A stretch of 5,198 bases of DNA. Source: Pseudomonadota bacterium (GTDB taxonomy: Bacteria > Pseudomonadota > Alphaproteobacteria > Sphingomonadales > Sphingomonadaceae). Shown piece by piece: positions 1-4,196 of the stretch. The notes beneath the pieces were generated by a model. It was not told the origin of the DNA and ran no database searches. It saw only the letters and a program-made list of their open reading frames with translations. The stretch spans positions 1 to 5,198 of the forward strand of contig CAUJJQ010000292.1 in assembly GCA_963205285.1 (NCBI GenBank), written 5' to 3'. How positions within the stretch are numbered: the stretch's first letter is position 1; each line of letters starts with the position of its first letter. Position numbers and translations under genes: made by a program.

Positions 1-290
1 AGCGTTTCGATATTGTGCGCGATGGAGCCGACCAGCCCTTCGCCCAGCGCCAATTTGGTGACATGCACCGCCGCCTGATTAAGCCCGCGCGTTGCATAAA
101 GTTCGAGCAGCCCGCCGCGTAGCAGATAAATCGAACACACCTCACTATCCAGCGCCTCGCCGATTGATTGGGTGACCTGATTGAGCTTTGCCTGCGCATT
201 GGTATTCGCCGCCATCACATCATGCAGGCGGCGCAAAATCTGCCGTGCGGCCTGTGCGGCGCTACTGGGCGGTGGTGGGGCGAGTGTCAT
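1..290 (-). CDS. ptsP: PEP-protein phosphotransferase PtsP (enzyme I-Ntr), N-terminal GAF part, truncated by window edge
   Basis: The 96 complete codons read leftward from an ATG at 290-288 give the start of a GAF domain matching my memory of alphaproteobacterial PtsP: a helix with QILRRLHDVM (residues 17-26), then EVCSIYLLRGGLLELYATRG (50-69), then LGEGLVGSIA (82-91). In the family this GAF domain precedes the PEP-utilising phosphohistidine and PEP-binding domains, which lie outside the window. PtsP is a cytosolic enzyme that takes phosphate from PEP and passes it to NPr and then EIIA-Ntr, a regulatory rather than sugar-transporting relay linked to nitrogen and potassium status. The start is chosen because homology begins soon after it and the preceding residues (PPPPSSAAQAA) are a plausible flexible tail; no good Shine-Dalgarno is visible upstream, so a different start is possible. 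It is co-oriented with the lipoprotein and lysC genes but separated from them by 430 bp of repeats, so it probably has its own promoter. Function is confident; the exact start is less so. Confidence -1.
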   Translation of the reverse strand, partial: MTLAPPPPSSAAQAARQILRRLHDVMAANTNAQAKLNQVTQSIGEALDSEVCSIYLLRGGLLELYATRGLNQAAVHVTKLALGEGLVGSIAHNIET

Positions 291-452
291 GCTGGCAGCC
301 GAATAGCAGAATGGGGCGTGGCCTGCCAACTTCCGATTATTTTGATGGGGGCAGTAATTCTTTGGGACGGCGGGGCAGGGGTGTCTGGCGCGTAGCAGTG
401 GTGGAGGGGTTTTAGATTCGCGCCAAGTCGCCCCAAGCCAAAACGCCGCTAG
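291..452. other. ptsP upstream region
   Basis: No credible gene lies here; the open frames across it are low-complexity shadows. It should contain the ptsP promoter and leader on the minus strand. The only promoter-like element I see is AATAAT read on the minus strand at 341-336 (5 of 6 to the sigma70 -10 consensus), about 46 bp before the ptsP ATG, in a locally AT-rich patch. No convincing -35 box lies at the expected distance, so the promoter is not called as a separate feature. Confidence 0.3.
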
Positions 453-478
453 GAGGTTGGGGCAATTGCTCCAACCTC
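453..478. repeat. Near-perfect 26-bp palindrome, 11-bp-stem hairpin
   Basis: GAGGTTGG (453-460) is mirrored by CCAACCTC (471-478) around a perfect GCAATTGC core (462-469). The only non-Watson-Crick position, G461 against T470, becomes a G-U wobble in plus-strand RNA, so an 11-bp stem with an AATT loop can form. No U-run follows on either strand. It may act as a weak terminator after the lipoprotein gene or be part of the repeat mosaic; its last base touches the adjacent REP-like copy. Confidence 0.7.
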
Positions 479-504
479 GTCATTCCCGCGAAAGCGGGCA
501 TCCA
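478..504 (-). repeat. REP-like hairpin repeat, copy A
   Basis: Read on the minus strand this 27-mer begins TGGATGCC and ends GGAATGACG, with stem CCCGC, loop TTTC and stem GCGGG. It matches copy B at 644-670 in 23 of 27 positions and lies in the opposite orientation. The stem is at plus-strand positions 485-489 and 494-498. Short palindromes of this type, ending in GGAATGACG, are widespread dispersed repeats in proteobacterial genomes; the exact family name is not assigned here. Confidence 0.75.
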
Positions 505-536
505 TCGCCGATAGGTGCGTTTTGAACCATGTTTCG

Positions 537-569
537 CGCAGAGGCGCGGAGGGCGCAGAGGGCGCAGAG
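537..569 (+). repeat. Purine-rich 9-bp tandem repeat, about 3.7 units
   Basis: Successive units are CGCAGAGG (537-544), CGCGGAGGG (545-553), CGCAGAGGG (554-562) and a partial CGCAGAG (563-569). The pattern resembles the GCAGAGGCGC-type dispersed repeats I recall from several bacterial genomes. Nothing indicates it is translated: the open frames across it are full of low-complexity residues and lack family resemblance. Confidence 0.65.
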
Positions 570-577
570 ATTCTATT

Positions 578-601
578 CCCCCTCCCGCATGCGGGAGGGG
601 G
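578..601. repeat. Perfect 24-bp palindrome (C-rich / G-rich)
   Basis: The half-site CCCCCTCCCGCA (578-589) is followed directly by its exact reverse complement (590-601). As RNA or extruded DNA it gives a GC-only stem of about 10 bp with a short loop. It is followed on the plus strand by GTTAGGGGGTGGGC, a context I recall for dispersed repeats in sphingomonads and other bacteria. There is no T-run on either side, so a simple intrinsic terminator is not indicated. Confidence 0.75.
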
Positions 602-605
602 TTAG

Positions 606-644
606 GGGGTGGGCGTTTTCACACTGGGGTGGGCGTTTTTCACT
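606..644 (+). repeat. Tandem duplication of a 19/20-mer
   Basis: GGGGTGGGCGTTTTCACACT (606-625) is followed without spacer by GGGGTGGGCGTTTTTCACT (626-644). The copies differ by one extra T and a missing CA. This looks like a slippage or unequal-recombination product between the 24-bp palindrome and REP-like copy B. Confidence 0.7.
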
Positions 645-670
645 GGATTCCGGCCTTCGCCGGAATGACG
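644..670 (+). repeat. REP-like hairpin repeat, copy B
   Basis: This 27-mer begins TGGATTCC and ends GGAATGACG. ATTCCGGC (647-654), loop CTTC (655-658) and GCCGGAAT (659-666) form a perfect 8-bp stem with a four-base loop. It is the inverted partner of copy A at 478-504, and one stem pair is swapped from C-G to G-C between copies, which preserves pairing. It lies about 50 bp beyond the stop codon of the lipoprotein gene and could protect or end that transcript. Confidence 0.8.
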
Positions 671-696
671 AAGGCGGGAAGCATCTTACCTATGCC

Positions 697-711
697 CCGG
701 CGCAGGGCCGG
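697..711 (-). terminator. Small GC hairpin just after the lipoprotein gene stop
   Basis: CCGGC (697-701) and GCCGG (707-711) can form a 5-bp stem with a 5-nt loop, starting about 10 nt after the minus-strand TAA stop (723-721). No U-run follows, so termination here is only a possibility; the REP-like hairpin further downstream is an alternative 3' boundary. Confidence 0.25.
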
Positions 712-720
712 ATAGCAAAA

Positions 721-1509
721 TTACGCCCCGCCCGGCGGCGTCGTGGGCGGCGGCGATATCGGTGCTGGCGCAGGATAGGGCGCAGGTGTCGCCACCACCG
801 GCGCGGGTTGCAGCGCCTGCCAGCGCGCCAAATCCGCCCGATATTGGTCATAAGCGGCGTAAAAATTGGCAAATGGCTGGTCGAGCAGCGCTAGGTGGGT
901 TGCCGCAAAGGTGAGAATGCTGGCCGATGGTTCGCTGGCAGCCAGCGCGGCCTCTGCATCAGCGGTCGGGCAGAATGTCGCCAGCACCGGCGGCTGGGCA
1001 AAATAATTATAGAGCCGGGTCGATAATGTATCGCGCGCCGAAATGCCGTTGGTGCCGGTCTTGCGTCCCTGATCACGGATGACCCAGCGTTCGGCAGCGG
1101 CAATCGCGCTGCGGTTATTGCCCAGAAAACGCGTATAATTATCGATCAAAATCGGGTCATTCGGCCCCCGGCAATTGAGCGCCGCGACGTTCAAACCAAT
1201 GCGCAACTGCCACAAGGCCTGTTCGGGTGACAGGTCGATATTGGGGGTCATCCGCCGACCCAGCGCGTCCAACCCCGGAATGGTCAGCGTTGGCGATGAA
1301 CTGTTGGGCGGCATCGGCATCGGCATCGGCGCGGGGGCAGGTGCTGGCGCGGGGGCAGGCGCTGGCGGCGGCAAAGGGGGCGGTGGCGGCGGCGCACAGG
1401 CGCTGACCATCGCCAGCGCGACCAAAGTCATCGCGCTTGCCCCCGCCAATTTGCTCAACGGCAGTTTCGCGTTGAACCGGTTCATATTTAACCAGCGGCG
1501 CTTGGCCAT
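721..1509 (-). CDS. Predicted proline/alanine-rich outer-membrane lipoprotein of unknown function
   Basis: The 262-residue product starts with a basic segment (MAKRRWLN), a hydrophobic stretch at about 21-36 and a lipobox-like VSAC at 35-38, so lipidation at C38 is likely; Ala after the Cys would favour outer-membrane sorting by the E. coli rule. Residues 39-68 are almost entirely Pro, Ala and Met, a probable periplasmic linker. A folded region follows (about 78-232) with LSPEQALWQLRIGLNVAALNC (93-113, given as key residues W100, N107, C113) and LSTRLYNYF (162-170) before C180; C113 and C180 could pair. Residues 236-260 are again Pro-rich. From memory, sphingomonads carry uncharacterised secreted proteins with a similar LNVAAL-C and NY-FL pattern, but I cannot confirm homology or assign function. 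I chose the ATG at 1509 because GGAGG lies 9 nt upstream and the signal peptide is then of normal layout; the frame is open up to an ATG at 1584, which lies within the likely promoter. Confidence 0.75.
   Translation of the reverse strand: MAKRRWLNMNRFNAKLPLSKLAGASAMTLVALAMVSACAPPPPPPLPPPAPAPAPAPAPAPMPMPMPPNSSSPTLTIPGLDALGRRMTPNIDLSPEQALWQLRIGLNVAALNCRGPNDPILIDNYTRFLGNNRSAIAAAERWVIRDQGRKTGTNGISARDTLSTRLYNYFAQPPVLATFCPTADAEAALAASEPSASILTFAATHLALLDQPFANFYAAYDQYRADLARWQALQPAPVVATPAPYPAPAPISPPPTTPPGGA
1310..1366. repeat. Coding tandem repeats for the Pro/Ala/Met linker
   Basis: Three exact copies of GGCATC (1310-1327) precede two 18-bp copies, GCGGGGGCAGGTGCTGGC (1331-1348) and the same with one change, T to C (1349-1366). 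On the coding (minus) strand they specify the MPMPMP and APAPAP parts of the lipoprotein linker. Units are multiples of three, so gain or loss of copies would change linker length without a frameshift. Confidence 0.8.
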
Positions 1510-1580
1510 CCCACTTTCCCTCCCCACAACCGGCTTCCCAAGCCGGTGGAATGCCGCCATGCCAATGAAGCGGCGCTTAA

Positions 1581-1608
1581 TCAATATTGCCTACAAATAT
1601 GGTCGCAA
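1581..1608 (-). promoter_or_regulatory. Weak candidate sigma70-type promoter for the lipoprotein gene
   Basis: On the minus strand TTGCGA (1608-1603) and TATTGA (1586-1581) are separated by 16 bp in an AT-rich patch of an otherwise GC-rich region. The -10 matches the consensus at only 3 of 6 positions. If real, transcription would begin near 1574, leaving a leader of about 65 nt and placing the upstream ATG at 1584 outside the message. Confidence 0.22.
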
Positions 1609-1624
1609 AGTGCGCGCGCCTTGT

Positions 1625-1656
1625 CGGATATTTTATCCGAAACTATCGTTTCGGAT
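1625..1656. repeat. Overlapping, mutually exclusive hairpins
   Basis: ATCCGAAAC (1635-1643) and GTTTCGGAT (1648-1656) form a perfect 9-bp stem around TATC. The left part of this arm can instead pair with CGGATA at 1625-1630 through TATCCG at 1634-1639, around a TTT loop. Only one of the two structures can form at a time. The element sits just upstream of the candidate lipoprotein promoter and downstream of the lysC transcription unit, so it could be an operator, a terminator fragment or a repeat remnant. Confidence 0.6.
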
Positions 1657-1668
1657 GGCACGGCACCA

Positions 1669-1733
1669 GCCCACTCCCCCACCCGGCCACCCACGGGATC
1701 GTATCTTATGGGAGGCCGGGTGGGGGAGTGGGC
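1669..1733. repeat. Long inverted repeat, perfect 20-bp arms
   Basis: The left arm 1669-1688 begins GCCCACTCCCCC and the right arm 1714-1733 is its exact reverse complement. Inside, CCCA (1690-1693) and TGGG (1709-1712) extend the stem after one A-A mismatch, leaving a 15-nt apical region; outside, pairing continues only in part. The palindromic segment gives similar PAHSPTRPP peptides in opposite frames, which are not genes. I recall similar CCCAC-rich hairpins dispersed in sphingomonad genomes. It lies 44 bp past the stop of the flavin oxidoreductase gene and may end or stabilise that message, though no U-run follows. Confidence 0.85.
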
Positions 1734-1747
1734 CGGAGCAGCACCGA

Positions 1748-1767
1748 AATTCGCATCTTTGCGAATT
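1748..1767. repeat. 8-bp hairpin directly after the oxidoreductase stop codon
   Basis: AATTCGCA (1748-1755) and TGCGAATT (1760-1767) form a perfect 8-bp stem with a TCTT loop. On the minus strand it begins about 10 nt after the TGA at 1779-1777. The run of six T lies before the stem in transcript order, not after it, so it lacks the order expected of an intrinsic terminator for this strand. Confidence 0.6.
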
Positions 1768-1776
1768 GCGAAAAAA

Positions 1777-2790
1777 TCACCCTCTGCGCACAAAGGCGGC
1801 TTCGGCTTCGTCGGCGAGCGCGCGTAAAATGTCCGCGACCGGCTCCTCCGCCTTGACCATGCCGACCGATTGTCCGGCCATCATCGACCCGTTTTCAATG
1901 TCACCGTCGATAACCGCGCGGCGCAGTGCGCCCGCCCAATAGGTTTCGATCTGCAATTGCGCCTCGCCCATGTCGATGGTGCCCGCGTCGAGCAATTGCG
2001 CCACCTCCACCTGTTTGGCGGTAAAAGCCTCCGTCCCCGCGTTTTTGAGCGCGCGTACGGGGATGACGGGCAGGCGCGGGTCAATCTGCACGCTGGCGAC
2101 CGCTTCGCGCGCCGATGCGCGGATGAAGGCGCGTTTGAAATCTGGGTGGGCGATGGATTCATGCGCGCAGACAAAGCGGGTGCCGAGTTGCACCCCCGCT
2201 GCCCCCATTTCGAGGAAGGCGGCAATCGCTTCGCCCCGCGCAATCCCGCCCGCGACGAAAATCGGCAGTTCATCGGCAAGGTCGGGCAATATTTCCTGCG
2301 CCAAAACGCTGGTCGAAACCGGGCCGATGTGGCCGCCAGCCTCCATCCCCTCTATCACCAGCGCATCAACGCCAGATCGGGCCAATTTCTTGCCCATGGC
2401 GAGCGTCGGGGCAAAGCAGATGACGCGCGCGCCGCCCGCCTTTATCGCCTCTATACTGCCCTTGGGCGGCAGCCCGCCGGCCAGCACGACATGGCTGACA
2501 TTGTGCCGCGCACAAACGTCAATCAGCGCGAAGAGGTCGGGGTGCATGGTGATGAGGTTGACGCCGAACGGCCGGTCGGTCAGCGCCTTTGTTGCCGCAA
2601 TTTCCGCGTCGAGCAGTTCGATGGGCATCGCCCCGCAGGCGATGACGCCAAAGCCACCGGCGTTGGATATGGCGGCGACCAGATGGCGTTCGGAAACCCA
2701 GCTCATCGCGCCGCCCAGTATGGCGAGGTCGCAGCCCAGAAATGCCGTGCCGCGCGCCATATGGTGGGTGAGGCGGGGCCGGCTGCTCAC
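1777..2790 (-). CDS. FabK / nitronate monooxygenase-like FMN-dependent oxidoreductase
   Basis: The 337-residue product is a TIM-barrel flavoprotein of the FabK / 2-nitropropane dioxygenase superfamily. Landmarks are LGGAMSWVSE (25-34) with SNAGGFGVI (42-50) at the FMN-binding N-terminus, TDRPFGVNL (71-79), EGMEAGGHIG (147-156) with H154 at the position of the FabK catalytic histidine, VAGGIARG (179-186) and GVQLGTRF (199-206) for phosphate binding, and a C-terminal GQSVG (306-310). The family includes enoyl-ACP reductase II, nitronate monooxygenases and other enzymes; the EGMEAGGHIG motif is FabK-like, but substrate cannot be decided. The cytosolic enzyme would use FMN. Translation begins at GTG 2790-2788, which shares GTGA with the lysC stop, with AGAGG 7 nt upstream inside lysC; this overlap suggests translational coupling. 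An ATG ten codons later has no visible ribosome site. No metabolic link between aspartate kinase and this family is established to my knowledge. Confidence 0.9.
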   Translation of the reverse strand: MSSRPRLTHHMARGTAFLGCDLAILGGAMSWVSERHLVAAISNAGGFGVIACGAMPIELLDAEIAATKALTDRPFGVNLITMHPDLFALIDVCARHNVSHVVLAGGLPPKGSIEAIKAGGARVICFAPTLAMGKKLARSGVDALVIEGMEAGGHIGPVSTSVLAQEILPDLADELPIFVAGGIARGEAIAAFLEMGAAGVQLGTRFVCAHESIAHPDFKRAFIRASAREAVASVQIDPRLPVIPVRALKNAGTEAFTAKQVEVAQLLDAGTIDMGEAQLQIETYWAGALRRAVIDGDIENGSMMAGQSVGMVKAEEPVADILRALADEAEAAFVRRG

Positions 2791-3278
2791 GCTGCCACCT
2801 CTGCATCCAAACCATAAGCGCTGTGCAATGTGCGCACCGCGAGTTCGGTAAAATCCTCCTCAATCAGGACGCTGACCTTTATCTCGCTGGTCGAAATCGC
2901 CTGAATATTGATGCCGCGTGCGGCCAGCGCCTCAAACATCGTAGCGGCAACGCCCGCATGGCTTTTCATGCCGACGCCAACCACCGATCTTTTGGCAATA
3001 TTGGCTTCGTGCAAAATGCGGTTGTAGCCGATGGTAGCGCGCGCATTTTCCAATATCGACAGGCTGTTGGCGAGGTCGGCACGCGGCACGGTAAAGGTGA
3101 CGTCAGTTTCGCCCTTATCACGCCCGACGTTCTGGATGATCATATCGACGTTGATCGCGGCAGCGGCCAATGGCCCGAAAATATGCGCCACCGCGCCCGG
3201 TTGGTCGGGGACGCGGGTGAGGATGATCTTTGCCTCATTCTTGTCATAGGCGATGCCGGTGATGAGTTGGCGTTCCAT
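2787..3278 (-). CDS. Possible internally started beta subunit of aspartate kinase
   Basis: The in-frame ATG at 3278-3276 (Met260 of LysC) is preceded by GAGGA with 7 nt spacing and would give a 163-residue polypeptide holding both ACT domains, beginning MERQLITGIAYDKNEAK. In Corynebacterium and Bacillus some aspartate kinases are alpha2beta2 with the beta chain made from such an internal start, and the corynebacterial beta chain begins with similar residues (MEEAVLTGVA). The caution is that the purine-rich site also encodes Ile-Glu-Glu, so it could be incidental. Confidence 0.35.
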   Translation of the reverse strand: MERQLITGIAYDKNEAKIILTRVPDQPGAVAHIFGPLAAAAINVDMIIQNVGRDKGETDVTFTVPRADLANSLSILENARATIGYNRILHEANIAKRSVVGVGMKSHAGVAATMFEALAARGINIQAISTSEIKVSVLIEEDFTELAVRTLHSAYGLDAEVAA

Positions 3279-4055
3279 CTGCAATTCCTCAATTTCCTGA
3301 TCGCTGACGATCAATGTTCCGGGCAGGGCGGATGCGTCGGGCGCGGCGTCGGGGTCGATAAAGCTCGATAAAACCTGAACGCGCACGCCATATTTCATCG
3401 CAAGCCCGACCGAACGGGTTTGCAGCACCTTTGCCCCGACGCTCGCCAGTTCGAGCATTTCTTCATAGGTAACATGGCTCAATTTTGCGGCGCGCGCGAC
3501 AATGCGCGGGTCGGTGGTGTAAACGCCATCGACATCGGTATAAATGTCGCATCGGTCCGCGCCAATGGCGGCGGCAAGCGCGACCGCGCTGGTGTCCGAC
3601 CCGCCGCGCCCCAGGGTGGCGACGCGACCATCCTCCATCAAGCCCTGAAACCCCGGCACCACCGCGACTTCGCCCGATGCCATGGCGGTGCTGATCGCGT
3701 CGGGCGATATTTCGGCAATCCGCGCCTTGGCATGCGCATCGATGGTCTTGATCGGCAATTGCCAGCCCAGCCAGCTGCGCGCGCGCGCACCCATGGATTG
3801 CAGCGTCAGGGCGAGCAGCCCCGATGTCACTTGCTCGCCCGATGCGACGACAACATCATATTCAGCCGGGTCGAACATCGGGTTGGCTTCGCGGCAAAAT
3901 TGCACCAGCCGGTCGGTTTCACCCGCCATGGCGGAAACGACGACCGCCACCTCGTCACCCGCATCGACGGCGCGTTTAATGATCGCCGCGACGGTGCGAA
4001 TACGCTGCGTCCCGGCCATCGACGTGCCACCAAATTTCATGACGATCCGCGCCAT
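2787..4055 (-). CDS. lysC: Aspartate kinase (aspartokinase)
   Basis: The enzyme phosphorylates aspartate to 4-phospho-aspartate, the first step towards lysine (and diaminopimelate), threonine and methionine, in the cytosol. The 422-residue product has the amino-acid-kinase signature KFGGTS at 7-12, SGEQ at 72-75, GRGGSDTSA at 149-157 and the nucleotide-site segment TDVDGVYTTDPR at 173-184. Two ACT domains follow (about 263-330 and 355-420), containing QPGAVAHIFGPLAAAAINVD and the TSEIKVSVLI strand, as expected for feedback inhibition by lysine and/or threonine. Length is normal for a single-function class with fused catalytic and regulatory halves. I chose the ATG at 4055 because AAGGGG lies just upstream and KFGGTS then falls at the usual place; the frame is open to 4094 without homology. 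It is the first gene of a unit with the flavin oxidoreductase and is divergent from ubiG. An internal ATG at residue 260 is discussed separately. Confidence 0.97.
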   Translation of the reverse strand: MARIVMKFGGTSMAGTQRIRTVAAIIKRAVDAGDEVAVVVSAMAGETDRLVQFCREANPMFDPAEYDVVVASGEQVTSGLLALTLQSMGARARSWLGWQLPIKTIDAHAKARIAEISPDAISTAMASGEVAVVPGFQGLMEDGRVATLGRGGSDTSAVALAAAIGADRCDIYTDVDGVYTTDPRIVARAAKLSHVTYEEMLELASVGAKVLQTRSVGLAMKYGVRVQVLSSFIDPDAAPDASALPGTLIVSDQEIEELQMERQLITGIAYDKNEAKIILTRVPDQPGAVAHIFGPLAAAAINVDMIIQNVGRDKGETDVTFTVPRADLANSLSILENARATIGYNRILHEANIAKRSVVGVGMKSHAGVAATMFEALAARGINIQAISTSEIKVSVLIEEDFTELAVRTLHSAYGLDAEVAA

Positions 4056-4192
4056 CTTACCCCTTTTTCTCTGGCTATCGGCCCATTGCTGCACTGCAAC
4101 GCAACCGGCGCTGCGCTGTTACGCAGGCCATCACGCTCTGGCAAGGGGGGGAGAGGCTTGCTAGGAGTGGGAAATATGGAGATTTTGACCAA
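4056..4192. promoter_or_regulatory. Divergent lysC / ubiG intergenic region
   Basis: These 137 bp must hold the promoters or leaders of both divergent genes. The lysC ribosome site is AAGGGG (4060-4065, minus strand), four bases from its ATG. On the plus side AGGAG (4163-4167) and GGAGA (4178-4182) precede ubiG. I do not see a clear sigma70 pair on either strand, nor a lysine riboswitch: the leader of lysC is too short for the roughly 170-nt L box. A weak CTGCG / CGCAG inverted repeat (4111-4115, 4122-4126) is the only symmetry noted. Confidence 0.4.
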
Positions 4193-4196
4193 ATGA
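4176..4196 (+). CDS. Six-codon ORF (MEILTK) coupled to ubiG start
   Basis: ATG at 4176 opens six codons ending in TGA at 4194-4196, and this stop overlaps the ubiG ATG as ATGA. It has the best Shine-Dalgarno of the region, AGGAG at 4163-4167 with 8 nt spacing, whereas the GGAGA nearer ubiG is 10 nt from the ubiG ATG. Ribosomes finishing the short ORF could restart on ubiG. It may equally be chance; no peptide function is suggested. Confidence 0.3.
   Translation: MEILTK

Noticed and set aside
291..340. Possible sigma54 promoter before ptsP (TTGGCAGG...GCC on the minus strand)
   Set aside because: The -24-like GG is present but the invariant GC at the correct 10-bp distance is missing.
453..670. 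CRISPR array
   Set aside because: The repeats are of different types, unevenly spaced and partly inverted; there are no regular spacers and no cas genes.
529..894. Plus-strand 121-codon open frame over the repeat mosaic
   Set aside because: It translates the repeats into Arg/Gly-rich sequence, extends antisense into the lipoprotein gene and lacks a convincing ribosome site.
1585..1776. Small genes in the spacer, 70-93 codons on both strands
   Set aside because: Their shared PAHSPTRPP stretches come from the inverted repeat being read in both directions; no ribosome sites or conserved domains.
1175..1942. Plus-strand 255-codon open frame across the lipoprotein gene and spacer
   Set aside because: It reads Gly/Ala-rich low-complexity sequence antisense to a gene with a clear lipobox, and continues through the hairpin region into the antisense of the oxidoreductase; no family resemblance.
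1870..2851. Long plus-strand open frames antisense to the oxidoreductase
   Set aside because: They are mirror frames of a GC-rich real gene with strong FabK-family motifs and have no recognisable domains.
4056..4192. Lysine riboswitch in front of lysC
   Set aside because: The whole intergenic region is only 137 bp and lacks the multi-helix L-box layout; such riboswitches are also not expected in alphaproteobacteria.
3420..4196. 258-codon plus-strand open frame antisense to lysC
   Set aside because: Antisense shadow of a clearly conserved gene. Only its last six codons, from the ATG at 4176, have a ribosome site, and these are reported separately.
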